Origin: Siphlonurus alternatus
Lineage: Eukaryota > Arthropoda > Insecta > Ephemeroptera > Siphlonuridae
Assembly (NCBI GenBank): GCA_949825025.1
Contig: OX463778.1
Location: 39,633,194-39,697,193 of the forward strand
Length of the DNA: 64,000 nucleotides
Direction: 5' to 3'
In this document: positions 14,387 through 26,742 of the stretch, piece by piece
Numbering within the stretch: position 1 is the first letter of the stretch
Layout of the letters: every line of letters begins with the position of its first letter
Position numbers and translations under genes: made by a program
The notes under the pieces: model-generated
Database searches by the model: none
The model's input: only the letters and a program-made list of their open reading frames with translations
Told to the model about the DNA's origin: nothing

Positions 14387-14387
<1 letters not shown>
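9690..14387. other. MOB2 intron 1 segment without supported gene
   Basis: A/T-rich intron. It holds GGA repeats at about 10700-10717, a GC-rich patch at 12390-12490 (GGGCCGCGGCGGC core), and overlapping open frames on both strands at 13272-13608 with no recognisable motif. I see no promoter strong enough to annotate. Confidence 0.5.

Positions 14388-14426
<39 letters not shown>
14388..14426 (+). repeat. 39-base poly(A) tract before exon 1b
   Basis: An uninterrupted A run lies about 100 bases upstream of the GC-rich leader of exon 1b. Long dA:dT tracts disfavour nucleosomes and are common near promoters. Alternatively it may be the tail of an old retroposed insertion, although no SINE-like body is recognisable upstream. 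Confidence 0.7.
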
Positions 14427-14430
<4 letters not shown>

Positions 14431-14559
14431 TAAGGTTCATTCTAGCTTGTTAAAAGTTTTTTCATCAAAGTCAAGTAACTCGTATCTCATTTGCTGTTGT
14501 AGTTGTGAGTGTTTTGTGTTGGAGTGGTGGTAGTGAAAGTGGTAGTACGTGATTGTGGC

Positions 14560-14883
14560 ATGAGAGTGCGCTGTTGCGGGTAGACAACAGACAGCTGTGC
14601 AGGCGATCGAGCCAACAGAGCGACGAGAGGGTTTTCATTCGGCTTGTATACTGCGACACGAGCCCCACCAAGTAGAGGGGGGTACTAGTTCGTTCGCCAG
14701 ACTGCTTGGCTGTGTTTGAAAGCAGTGCGGCACATGGGCCTTCGTTGGCCACAACAGACAAAAGTGTCCGGTGCATCGAGGTGTCCGGGAGACGAGACAA
14801 GACGTGTGCGAGTCCCGGTGTGGGGGTGGGGGCCGGGGCGACAGCAGCTGGGACCAGGGGGGCGGGGCTGTTTAAACGTCTAG
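14560..14883 (+). promoter_or_regulatory. GC-rich 5' leader of exon 1b with uORFs
   Basis: The sequence from about 14500 turns GC-rich and leads to exon 1b. No clear TATA box is visible, so a dispersed promoter is inferred. Two upstream ORFs are present: a 7-codon one (MRVRCCG, 14560-14583) and a 49-codon one starting MGLRWPQQTK at 14734 and ending with TAG at 14881-14883. The second stops only five bases before the main ATG at 14889, a geometry suited to termination-reinitiation. Confidence 0.45.
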
Positions 14884-14888
14884 CAGAC

Positions 14889-14980
14889 ATGACGTGTTTC
14901 TCCGTACTAAAAGCTAGACTACAGGGAGAAACAAATTGCTTTCGAAGAGGTGTCAAAAAATTCAACAGAATCACCAGCAG
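14889..14980 (+). CDS. MOB2 alternative first coding exon 1b
   Basis: This exon encodes a 30-residue N-terminus beginning MTCFSVLKARLQ and ending KKFNRITS, basic overall, joined to the shared core through a split AGG codon (...ITS-R-KARRKDK). The donor is CAG|GTAATT at 14981 and leaves two bases, matching the acceptor at 40736. The open frame extends upstream to 14706 but contains no other ATG, so 14889 is the only conventional start. Purine at -3 gives an acceptable context. The predicted isoform is about 321 aa. Calling it a first exon rests on phase, donor, GC-rich leader and coding-like sequence; no transcript evidence is available. Confidence 0.6.
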
Positions 14981-14985
14981 GTAAT

Positions 14986-17900
14986 TTAATTTCAAAACTT
15001 AATACATATCACAGCCTAATAACTTAATATCATAACGTAACCTATTATGATTGGCATGCGATTGCTTAAAAATTTATCAATAAACATATTTTGAAGTTAC
15101 AAAACATAATATAGAAGAAAAATAGTGTGAAACAGTGTATGGGAAATTCAATTCATTCCTGTCAATCAATCTGTCAAAATTACAATATTTGACATATCAA
15201 TTTTCTTTCATACGAACACAACTATATTATTTTTAAATTGATTTTATTTTCAAATAAGCTTTCAAGCTTTATTGCTCCTTAGAAGAATAAAAAGGTAACA
15301 TAATTGATATTGTCATGCGTGTTAGACCTATATTATTGATAGAAAAAAATATTGACCAATCGAGCGATGTACCGGCCTTCATTCTTACATATAATATAAT
15401 ATATAATAATATATTTAATATATATTTTATTTTATTCTTGATTTAATGTTCTAATATCGATCAATATTTATTTTTACAATGGAGCATTGCATGTAAGTAT
15501 ATAAATATGTTAAATTATATTTCATATTCCCTCCGACAATAGCTTTTAGTATTTGAGTTGAAATTTTACTGAACTATACAAAATGGCATTTCAAAACTTG
15601 AATATAAATGCACTTTCGGCTGCATGCTCGACTGCATCCAGTGATCTATAGCATGCCAAATATTTTATCAATTTTATATAATTTTTAATGCAGTGCATAC
15701 TTATATATTTCTTGCTACCTATATATCATTACAATACTGCAGTACTTGTATATCTCAATGAATTAGGGTTGAAAAGTGAGTTTTGTTGAAAGGAAAAAGA
15801 AGGGAGAGGAGTGTGGTGGCGTTGCGCCATACCACAGCACAGTTGGGGGTTGGCAGGCAGCAGTGGTGGACGGGCGGGTCATATATTATTAAACCATGTG
15901 AGTTCACTGCTGTCCCATGCCGACCTTGATTTTCTTCTCTGCACTAATGCCGCATTGCTTAGAGGAGAGGAAAATAAAAATTTAATAATCGATAAAAACC
16001 ACCCAATATTATACCTGACATGATGATGAGATATGGGTAATTTTTGCGCAGAAGGATATCGAATAGGCTTGTATAGGTTGACGTAACGAGTGAAAGTACT
16101 CATTGTCAGTATGAAGCATACAGCGTAAACCTCTCTGCTCGCGGAACAATGCATCATCCGTGAAATTGCAATAAAAGGAAAAGGCAGTAAAAATTACATG
16201 GCAATGAAGAATTACGACAGCTAAGTTTATAAAAGTGTCACCAAACTCTTACACAAATCTTTTATTAAGATATGTTAAAAACTTTTTAATGATTGACTGA
16301 AGTTTTAAATGAATATTTTGTCCGTTATAGTACTTAAGATTCTAAAGAATAATAACTCATAAAATAAATATTTTAATATGTTTTAAAACAAAGTCACGCA
16401 ACTATGAATAAATAATAAAACTGAAAACCTTCTGATACGAAATACGTCACTCCGTTTTCTAATCTAATTGTCTTGGGATTAAACGATTTAATAAATTCGT
16501 TATTAATATACTTAGTGAAGGCGATTGGTGGAGTGCTTTTATAAAAATCTGCATAAACCACGATCGATATGTCTCGTAGGTCGGTGACGAGATTCTGCAC
16601 GCAATCTTTAGAGGTAGACAAAGCCAATCTTATTGTGAGCGGCGCCGATCATCCTGGCGAGTCTGCAACCGTTCGAGCGTGTGTGTCGCGCGGAACAACA
16701 TACCCAGTCAGGCGTTGTTTGTGCAGAAATAGACGCATCCGTCGTGAAGCTTATATTATGCGACATTCGCAGCGAAAACAATTTTAGATTCGTAAATGAC
16801 GTACGTTTTGTTTACTTGCCAAGTGAAATATTTTGGCAACAAACAACTTCATTTGTTTATATCAATTTAATGTTGATTACGACTTTTGTTATTTGTCATT
16901 TAAAGAGAAAGAAGTTAATTGAAAATTTAATGAGAAAAAAATAGAACTATTTTTTTTTTTTTTTTTATTTGTTAAAAGTTCATTTATATGTATATTTTTT
17001 TAGTTTCTTGAAATAATTAATTAGATTATCAAGCTAGTAAAATCAAATTAAAATATTGTCAGTGTCATGATTGTAAAACTTTTTTTTTGTTTTGTTTTTC
17101 GTTTTCAGTGTTTACAAAAAAAAAAAATTGTAGGAAGTTCCATCATTGCTTTAATTTTTTAAAAGCAATTATAATCGCCTTTGTATTTCATCACTAATTA
17201 ATTTCAATTATTATTATATAATAGCTCTTTAATAATAAGCATAATTTAAAAAAAAAGTTTATAATTGAAAATGTAGGTTTAGTGCACTCATTTAATAGAT
17301 GGAGAACATTGCAGTTAAATGAGACGAGAACAAATCAAACAGATGGTTCGTATTTTATTATGACACTCTCTAGTACTCTCTACTAGTTACATCCTATCTA
17401 GCTTACACTAGCTATATATATATAGATAGAGAGATGCATTTACGCTAGAAGCAACTGATACTATACTATGTTCTAGTTGCAAGTGGAGCGGCGCTGCATG
17501 CTGTATATGTATACGAAACGGAGACATATTACAACAGGCATGATTAGCTAACAGCCTCATCGTTCATCTCTGAGTGTCGTCGAGCTGGCTATGATGACAA
17601 TTAGGTCACTTGTGATTCGGGTCATACCACCTATAACTTGTCATCACTCATATTATAGTATCATTTTTATGTAAATATATACTTATTGGATTATAGTTAT
17701 TTATGCCATGATTGACAAAAGAAATTTGAAAATAATATGCTAAAAACATTGTAATTATTTTTTTATAATTATTGAGCATGATGACGTCATAAATATACCG
17801 TTGCTATGCATGTACATTCTACGTATAAGCAGGTGTCTTATACTGTATATTCTTGCACTCACTATTAATGCGTGTAATTTAACTTTCTATTTTTCGACTC

Positions 17901-20246
17901 GTTACACAAGTTAAATTATAGGATAATAGACCTTCTGTACCTTCAAGTTCACGCTCATGTCTAGTAAAGGTGGCTAAAGGTTCACCACCTGCCTCTCATT
18001 ATGCAGTGAGCCTCCTGACGCATCAGCTTGCTTAATTATACACAGTGAAAATTATATACTATTATATTAGAACTTTTGTTCTAAGTTTTTATAATGTTTT
18101 ATAATTTAGCAGATGATTTAAATTTCACCTGCCAATATAATTTAATTTGAAAAACGTTCACTGTTAAATTTAATTTTAAGTTACGTAAAAGTTTCAAATG
18201 TATATTATATAATTATATTTTTGGCACATTTCGTAATATACAGCAAGATTCCCACATTAAAATTTAAAGCTGTGGTAATGTCATGTATCATGTGAATCAT
18301 AAAAAAAAAAAAATGTTTTAATCATTATGTTCATGAAAAGACCTTGTCACCAATATATTTTTCCCTTTTTAACATTTTGCCATTGTGGCATGAGTAACGT
18401 CGCGGTCTATGGTTTTGCGCCTGTTTGCATGATGTAGCAACTCAACCACGATTAACATACCTTTTCCGGTCTTTTTGTCTGTGTGTGTCTGTTCATGTGA
18501 TGTAATGTCCATATATATTTACCTATTTAGTTTATATTATAGTAATTGTTGTTGCTACCGCGGGGCAATTTAAAATTAAACGCTTTCTCGGACAATAATT
18601 TGTGGGTGGGCGGATTTAATTAGTAATTTAGCTGCTGGGCTATTATAGTTTTATAATATTATGTAACCTACACGTTATAATACATCCTCAGCTGTTTATA
18701 ATGCTGAAGAAATCTGCGCGCCACCGAGAGAGAGAACGAAGTAGGTCGCGGAGCCGTTTGTTGGCAAAGTTGTAATACCACATCCATGCCTCGCGTTCAA
18801 GGTTTCAAAGCAGCAGCCAGATCGCCTCTCTAGCTTCCAAACAACGAGATAAGCGTGCATTAGACTACCCCCCCCCCCTCCCTCCTCGCCTGCTTACCTA
18901 ACCAAAATATGAAGATCATTTCTATCATGTAAATCTAAAATGGTGTTAATGTAATAAAGTACTTTATGTTTATCACATCATGCCCATGTTTTTAATTCGC
19001 TATACCTTCAGAATGCACATCTATGTCAACATGTTATTTAATATATACATGATAGCTTGTAGCGACTTTAATGTTAATTTTTTAAACGATTTCGTAATTA
19101 TGAGTACATCATGATTTTTTTTTCTTCTTACTCGTAATTGTAGAGATTTTATAATTGAATAGAATCTTTTTTCCACTCTACTCTGATAAATTGATAAATT
19201 TATCTGTCAGACAACTGACGGATGTCCTGCAGGTGCTATTTACCTGAACTGGACGGTATTATTGTAGTCATGTCCGCTCCCAGCGTCGCCACAGAGACAA
19301 AATTAGCAATTAACGTTACTTAACAGCTGTTTACCATCCTGCGTCAATTCACCAGTACCATAAAGTCCATTTTCCCATTAGAACATATTAAAATATCGTA
19401 CTAAAGTTAATGCAATATAAAATAAGCTAGGTCAACTGTATTAATCCATCATTACTGTAGATTACATGTGGTATTACTCGTGGCTATTTCAATTACGCTG
19501 TAGTTCTGTATTATACATTAGCCTGAGGTATGATGTCTATACAATAATATTTTTCTAAAAATATAACTAAAATTAATGCCTAAGGAAGTTATAACCATGC
19601 ATGGTAACAACGTTCAGCGTACAGTATATGGATTCTCGCTTTCTATCACCGGTACAGGCACAGTATGCAAATGTATTTGCTAAAGTCATGTATGCTAGTT
19701 CGAGGAAGAGAAAGGAAATAGGAGGAGGTTGTTGTTGTTGTGCTCTATAGTTTCCGGTCTTAATTAATTGTGCATAATTGTAATACAGGAAACTTTTCTC
19801 TTCCTGTAAATATTTTACAATCTTGTTACCTTTACATTATATTTTACCGCTCTATTATTATAATGTTGTACTTAAATTTCTAAATTACATGTCTTTTATA
19901 TAGACAAACAAAGTTCCTTTTTTATTATTCCTTATATTATATATGCATAAATATATAATATATTATATTAAATTTTACTTATATTCCTTGTGTTGCAGTG
20001 TACTTGAATAATAATATATTTATTTTGTGATGTAAAACGTGATACTAATTAGTTTAAATATTAACTTTAATATTAATATTTAATATTACTATATTTTTTC
20101 TATACGTAATTAAAAAAAAATGTGAGTTATAATTATTATTAATTCCATATATTATGCATTGAAATTATAAAGCTAATTTGCAAGCAGAGATGACGGAATA
20201 TGAGATGATTTTTTTTTTTTTTTTTACGATTGATATATATTTTTTT
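14986..20246. other. MOB2 intron 1 segment without supported gene
   Basis: A/T-rich DNA with GC-richer patches at about 15800-15930, 16560-16740 and 18700-18900 (the last ends in a C tract at 18870-18879). A perfect TGACGTCA lies at 17782-17789. A minus-strand frame at about 16394-16660 (containing TDLRDISIVVYADFYKS) is open for some 87 codons without any ATG and could be a decayed transposon or an exon piece. Nothing here is firm enough to call a gene. Confidence 0.45.
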
Positions 20247-20365
20247 TTATTTATTTCACCCAAAGAAAATACAAAAAAATATATTATATATATACAAAGC
20301 ATACAAGGGTGTGGATAACATACAAAAGCGTAAAAACACTATATCACATAAGTGGTAGTTATCCT
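20247..20365 (-). mobile_element. Interspersed repeat H, copy 1 (retroposon 3' end?)
   Basis: The segment shares a conserved core with 49334-49446: GGATAACATACAAA, then GCGTAAAAACACTATATCAC, then AAGTGG(T/C)AGTTATCC, preceded in both by TTTATTTATTTCAC. Read on the minus strand the copies end in GTGAAATAAATAAA, like the 3' terminus and short A-rich tail of a LINE or SINE. Same orientation and shared end support a dispersed retroposon fragment. The family is not identifiable from this piece. Confidence 0.55.
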
Positions 20366-22594
20366 GAAATTTTAATATATTTTGTTAGCAACCAGAGCTA
20401 AACGTCAACACATAGCCTATAATCAAATAGACTTCCCAGACATAAAGTGCAGCTTAACTGCACTGGAGAATTGTTAACTGGATATTGCTTTGAAAGATTT
20501 ACCACAAGTTTTGTAACATTAATATAGTTAGATATTACATCAAAGTAAATAATAATATAAAGGAAGCAATTGAATCTGTGAAATTGTGATTTATTTCGGT
20601 ATTGTCAAGACTTTCACCTCCGGACGAGCAAATTTCTTATCTTGTATATCACCGCCCCCGCTATATTATATTTGACCGGCGTGCTGGAGAAAGGAGCGAT
20701 CTAGCTCGTCCCCGTATACAATGGATGGTGTGACGTCATATAATTAGAGCTGTTAGTATTCCCAGGTATTACCATGAGCCTAGCATAAACGTGATCTACT
20801 GTTTAGAACCATGCAAGACAGTAGTATGTCATGAATACACAATTGAGGGAGAGCTAAAAATGTAAAAGTTAAAAAAAAAATATAACATTCACAGTAATTT
20901 TTAATATGAAAAATCAAGAGTTGATTTTTATATTTATACTTGTCAGTTTTCAAGGACGTGTTATTTTTAAGACTTAACAGTCATGTCAATCATTACCATA
21001 TAATAGTATTGACACTAGTTCCACGCAATCGCGTCATTATATTCAAGTTGGCCGTCTGATTCTTGTGGTTTATTTACCACAAATATTAACTTAATTCCGT
21101 TTGATTCAATGTTCACTGGTTGTCTTGACGTCAATAAGTAGCTGTATGCCTGGCTGACTGCACCTTTTTGACGCATTGCTATAAAAAGAAATAAGAAAAA
21201 GGAAAAAATATAAAAAAAAAAACGAGCGTCGCTTGGTTAGCCGGCTTTTGTTTTTTTTCCTCGTCACGTCAAGGGGCTCTCGTGTGTTCGGTGTTTCGCT
21301 TTGTTAGCGAGCTTGAGAGGCCGTGCTGCAAAGCCGTGCCAAGCGCGCGCCTTCTCTACCGTCTTCTGGTGACGTCACGGGTCACAGCACCACCAACAGA
21401 GGTCAATCACTCATGACCCGTCTGTCAACCAACGGATTTTCACCCTTTGCCAATTAGATAGGGAATTAAATTGTCCAACGGTCATCAATCAATCTGCAAC
21501 ACATTGGGATAAAAACGAGTAAACGTGTACCATCCCCAAATCAGCCAAATAATTTTTTATTATTAATATTCCTTCTTGTATATTTTTGGCAAGTATTAAA
21601 GTGAGTTTTAATTGTTTTAAAATTTCGAAGTTACATTTTTTTTATATATTATTATATAGCTTGATGATGTGAATGATGTCATATTAGGTGTAAGTTAACA
21701 TTCAGGTAATCCCATGATAAATTAAAAAAGTCTTAACTCTTAATCATACTGTATAACCTTCATATAAAATTCGGACTATTGATTCGTAATGGCCCTTGAA
21801 AGTTTACAAATCTATGTTAAAGAAACTCCATCAACGCCACGTGATTCAAATGACCATGGTAACGTTATTTTCAACATTGTAAGCTAATTGTATTGGTTGA
21901 TATTATTACCTTGTAAATTCTCTACTCTGTATGAGTATACATCCCGCCATTGCCTCGCTAGCCAGAAGTTTTACGGTTCAATTGTTAATATTTTATGAAG
22001 CAACAATACTATGACTTGGTATTTTTATATTGTTCATAAAAATGTCTTCAGTTCAGCGATGTGTACCACACAACACTATATATACCATATGATACTATTA
22101 TAAGGATTTTCCGTTTTTTTTCCATAGCAGCCAGGATATTAAAGTACAAAAATATGTTTTTATAGTCTTCACGCTAAATAACTATGAAAAATCTTGAAAA
22201 CTCTGTTGTATTATAATAGCACATAAAAAATTAAATAACTTGAATACTGTCCATGCATTTACTTCGTATAGTATTTTAAGTGGCTGGAAGCTGTTATGGT
22301 AATACTTTAATCGCTTACAAGTGGGGCTACTAATGTGTTTTCTGTCTCGCCCGACTGACCTGATGAGGACTAGTTTTGTCTTGATAAGTCACGTGACCAG
22401 GCCATAGGATTAATCTGAAATTACTTCCCGCCTCCAGGACTACTGAAATTACACCATAAAATTTAATCCAGTGTTGCAATACTCTACATTCTAATTAAGG
22501 TTTTCATGGTTTTCTCAGTTAAATTATAGAAAATAATGGAATGGATAAAATTACTTTTTGCCGTGGCTACTGTTATGTAATAACGATCCTCGTC
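20366..22594. other. MOB2 intron 1 segment with three CRE sites
   Basis: No gene is supported. Perfect TGACGTCA sites occur at 20731-20738, 21126-21133 and 21370-21377, the last two flanking a CpG-rich patch at about 21225-21400 that looks like a promoter or enhancer (GCGCGC, GAGCGTCGC). No open frame or donor accompanies the patch, so its role is unknown. Confidence 0.45.
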
Positions 22595-22776
22595 CGCAAT
22601 AATGAGCTATCTGCCTACTTCAATTTCGTTGCAATAATGAGCTGTCTGCTATTTCAAGTGAGTGCAGATATGAGCTGTAAACCGGTATAAAATAAAGCTC
22701 ATAATCGCGCTCACCTGAAATAGCAGATAGCTCATTATTGCAACGAGTCATGGTAAGCAGATAGCTCATTATTGCG
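22595..22776. repeat. Foldback element E with internal subrepeats
   Basis: A 182-bp inverted repeat with identical ends CGCAATAATGAGCTATCTGC and its reverse complement. Close variants of the end word (GCAATAATGAGCTGTCTGC and its inverse) recur inside each arm, so each arm carries the motif twice. No ORF. This looks like a small MITE built from duplicated terminal motifs. Confidence 0.7.
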
Positions 22777-25700
22777 TACTAGAGACGGTATGTTGTATGC
22801 AATGATTTTAGTATAAAATACAATTGAAATTCAAAGAAAAAAAAAATGCTTGGCAACAAGGAGTAAAATAAATAATTTCCATGAAAATTTCATTTTAAAA
22901 ATAAGAATAATTATAGAATTCATCTTTAGATGTCATAATTCAACTTTGTTTTCTTAAAAGTGTCATGTCAATGCATAAAATGTCACATTTGTTATGCATG
23001 CTTGTGAAATTTCGTTTTTCATTGTTGTGCAATTATTGCAATAATAAGAGGCTAAACTTAATTATTTCTAATAACAATTTAAAGTCACGTTGGCTAGTAA
23101 TTTTATATGATGGTACTTTAAGTTATTATTTAATTTGTTTTTATTATATTATGCAATGCTACTTGCGGCTTTTGTTATCATAATTATGTAACATAATTAT
23201 AGCATGCACTTCAGTATATTAAACAATATCCATTATAATTATTGTTTATTTTTACTGCAATAACTGCTCATTAAAAAATATAATTTAACCTTATTTTAGA
23301 AAGCATAAATAAAAAACTTAATTATGTTAAGTGGTTTGAAAGATTATTAAAAAATTATAATATATTAGTATGTATAAACAATTTTGTATAAATATATCGT
23401 ATAGATAATTAATTTTAATATCGATATGATAATACAAAAATTAGAAAATATTAACTGTTTTTTTTATACTTGAGACAATAAATCATATGTGTATTTTAAA
23501 GTGTTTTTATTATCATCATATTATAGTGTTATTATTGTAAGAAGCAGCAGCACTTGAAAATACAATCTATGAGCTGCTGAGTTAAAAGCACCTCTTGGTC
23601 GTGAGCTGCGTGAGGATTATAGTGAGAGAGGAAGGAGAAAGCTTGGAAGATGAAAGTATTATCAGTCAATATTTAACTTTTATTGTTGTATTGTGATGGT
23701 GCGAGTGAGTCATGACAGGCCAAGAGGACATGGCAATCTAGGTTACACGTACCAGCGTGTGTATGGACACCAGGTACACTCAGCTTATTTTAATGTAGCC
23801 ATCACAACTGCATATGGGTTATGTAAAGTCTTATTCAAATAATCGGACATGATAATACTGAATCAAGTTCCATCATATTGAATCATCTACTCTATAGTCT
23901 CTACTCTTATTTTTTTCTCTGCATTTTATATTATTTTTATAATTAGGAATAAGAATAGTGTCAACACCTCTCAGAATTCAGGCTCCTGGAATATTTTAGG
24001 AAATTTAAACGCTGGATCACTATTTACAATTTTTTAATTTCAGTGTACTGCATCACCCTTTAAATATTTGTCAGAAAACTTTCAGTTATTCCTTTAAATG
24101 GTCATATTTAATCTTTACTTGCACCTTGATCGTGTTAGAGAATAGTCCAACTGTCATAAGTGTCATAACCTATTTTATCATGAATATTAATGACGTCATT
24201 TTTTATGGCACGTATTTTTTTTTTTTAATAGATGAGTCACTCAAACTATATGGATAGAATACCACTCCTATGTGTATGTAACTCACGTATATTTATTTTA
24301 TGAAGAGGTGAACCTATAAAAATATATATCTTATACTTCTTCCTTCTGTATTTCGCCAAATGATGTAAGATTGCTGGAGTGTTGCGCTGACTTTGAACTT
24401 TCCGCGTGAGAAACTGACGTATGATATTATAAGGAAAAAACTGCTCACTGAACAAATAAAACAAAATAAGTGGCTGTTGAATAGTAAGCCAAGAGTCGAT
24501 TTTTATAAAATAAGTTTTTACAACTGAGAAAAATACAGAAAAGATTTTTTCATCTTGTAAATTTTGTGTTATAATATATCTTCCAACGCATTATCTCTAA
24601 AGTTAACGTTTTTAATTTTGAACCTTTGAAGCCGGATCATCACGTATGATTACGTCACGTTATAATAAAACAATTAAATGTAGGTATATTGGTATCGTCG
24701 TCCTCAATGAAGAAACCCCGACCGTATGAACATCGTGCATGTTAATGAGGAAATATTATACTCTTTATTGCAGTTCCGGCCAATAATATATATAACGTCA
24801 CCTCGCTTTACTGCATGCAGCAGCAATATTTTATACATGAAGACCTAGTTATTTCAAACATATTAAATATAATCTGGATATAATACCCATGAAACTAGTT
24901 ATTTTATATCTTATACTGCAGATTTATGCTTGTTATAAAAGTACCTGTTTTTGTTTTCTTTATGATATAATGAAAAATGACATTAGAAGAGCAGGTTTAC
25001 GACGAGGTATGGTCTAGGGATTACATCGTCCGATAACGTGCAGCTTCTCTTGCTTGCTCGGGTACAGCCCGCATGTAAGTGTCGCTGCACGGCGATATCG
25101 TCAGAGAGGAAGTCGACGCGACCGACCCACTTCTCTGCGTTGGTCGTCGAGGTGGTGTCACGGGGACCACCGCAAGAGCCGCGCATTGTCTGCAATTATC
25201 GTCGTGCAAGGATCAAATTATGTTGGTAGCAAGTCTAAGCAGGTTTTTTTGTCATATGAATCTTTTTAGATCAAGATTATCTTGTTGCTATTTTATCGCC
25301 CATTTCTTTAGGAAAATAAATTAAAGTACTTAAGACTTTATTATTTTGTTTTTTCTAATTTGTCAATAAATTTGGCTCAATTCATGACCAACTCCAACAC
25401 AAAATACTTTGCACGCCTTTTTAGTAGCATTAAATTTAATGCACTGTTGTTTTATCTATCATCCATCAGTGCATGTCTATAAATTATCAGATTTAGGTCT
25501 ACATTGATTCATAAAGTTTTATTACAAAATCCTATCAAATTAGATAATAAAAATCCTTTCAAAACACACAAAAACGCAATATCTTGGTGTCTCAACTCTT
25601 CATATTATTTTTATGCGGCGTCACTGATAGCAAAGAGTAACTCCAGATTTATATGGCCCATTTAATGTTGAATTTTGCACGCTATGCAATCCGACCGTTC

Positions 25701-26208
25701 CGGTGTTGGACTCGTCCTCACTGACTGCTGCTGCTCGTCTGATGCACGAGTGGAGCTGTTGCACCTGCGTTGTCTGGCACGCGTTATGAGTAGCAGTAGA
25801 ATGAGGAGCTAGTCGTCATCGCAAGTGTGAACGTGGCCTAAAATATTATTTTTAAGACGGAGTCAGCTGGCCGTGAAGACGTCCGTCTCCACAGATTAAA
25901 ATGAATGAATACGTCGGTTACGAACATTAGTCTATGATTTATCGTTGCATTGAATAATAAGACAATGTAATTCATCACACATAGTACATCATTGTAATAT
26001 ATATTTCCATGTAAATATAAATATTTTTCATAATCGTTTCTCTGAATTTTTATACTACATGTTATGAATTTCGTTCTGCGTATATTTTATGAAATTTCTA
26101 CCTTGGATATTCAGACTGTTTTCTCTCGTATATAATATTCATATCAGAATACACCAGGCTCGACCCTCAGTCTTGACATTTGGTGCTCAAGTTTCGTCGC
26201 TGGTTAAC
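22777..26208. other. MOB2 intron 1 segment without supported gene
   Basis: A/T-rich. A perfect TGACGTCA lies at 24191-24198. A GC-rich island at about 25020-25210 is open in several frames on both strands and contains a strong isolated donor-like GTAAGT at 25075, but no ATG-initiated frame reaches that donor in the phase used by MOB2. Another GC patch lies at 25690-25880. No feature is called. Confidence 0.4.
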
Positions 26209-26460
26209 TATATAAAAAGACGAGGTATCAATCGCGATTTCAAGCTGCCTTTCTATAGTTTTCTCTGTATCACGAGCACGCAGCTCAACATAATACGCAC
26301 GTGGCGACGAGCGTGAGTGGCTGATGGTAACCCGGCACTCGGGAACGTCTCGATGTAACGAGAGCACGTGATGACGGTGATTGTGGGCGAAGAAGACGCC
26401 GGTAATCCTGCACCCAGTCTCTTCACATACACACACGTGCTTTTTTGTCTGGAGCACGTG
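26209..26460 (+). promoter_or_regulatory. TATA promoter candidate with four CACGTG E-boxes
   Basis: TATATAAAAAG occurs at 26209-26219, followed by GC-richer DNA. Perfect CACGTG palindromes lie at 26298-26303, 26365-26370, 26434-26439 and 26455-26460. Such sites bind bHLH factors of the MYC/MAX, USF, CLOCK and MITF type. The cluster, inside the MOB2 intron, could drive an unannotated transcript or act as an enhancer. A donor-like GC|GTGAGT at 26312 is in the MOB2 phase, but there is no ATG between the TATA-predicted start and that donor. Confidence 0.35.
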
Positions 26461-26742
26461 GTGCCAGTATTGATGTTATCAGCACGCCCGCTTTTTAGTC
26501 TGACATCAGTGCGTGTTTCTAAATGTCACGTATTGAAGCTTAAGACTAATGATAATACATATATATTCTCAAACACCAGCTGTGCACTAAATGCAGCTTT
26601 CAAAGTTTATTTTCCATTCAACGATCATTATGTGGTGACGAAAAACAAATGTATTGATAATTCCAAACACGAGGCTGCGTTTTCTCAGACATTGACATTG
26701 ACGTTTATGCATAATAATATTGGCTGGCACAAGATCACATGA
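26371..26742 (+). CDS. Unrecognised 123-codon ORF after the TATA candidate
   Basis: The ATG-initiated frame begins MTVIVGEEDAGNPAPS and ends with TGA. It follows the TATA box by about 160 bases and overlaps three of the E-boxes. I recognise no domain. It has several cysteines and a hydrophobic middle, and no signal peptide at the start. By rough composition arithmetic about one ORF of this length is expected by chance in the window, so it is only a candidate. Confidence 0.15.
   Translation: MTVIVGEEDAGNPAPSLFTYTHVLFCLEHVVPVLMLSARPLFSLTSVRVSKCHVLKLKTNDNTYIFSNTSCALNAAFKVYFPFNDHYVVTKNKCIDNSKHEAAFSQTLTLTFMHNNIGWHKIT

Noticed and set aside
14471..14995. 174-codon minus-strand open frame over exon 1b
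   Set aside because: It starts with TTG, runs antisense across a splice donor and GC-rich leader, and is open because of composition. It is a shadow of exon 1b.
16569..16787. Candidate MOB2 first exon starting MSRRSVTRFC
   Set aside because: Its best donors (GAG|GTAGAC, ATT|GTGAGC) are in the wrong phase. The only phase-compatible ones are very weak.
18701..18770. Short frame MLKKSARHRERERSR ending near AG|GTCGCG
   Set aside because: The phase fits MOB2 exon 2, but the donor is far from consensus and the peptide is only about 17 codons of GA-rich sequence.
25020..25210. GC-rich island as a coding exon on either strand
   Set aside because: All frames are partly open from composition. The strong GTAAGT at 25075 is not reached by any ATG frame in the required phase.
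26240..26311. Noncoding or coding exon ending GC|GTGAGT in the MOB2 phase
   Set aside because: There is no ATG between the TATA-predicted start and the donor, and the shared exon 2 has no early Met, so it would not make a MOB domain.
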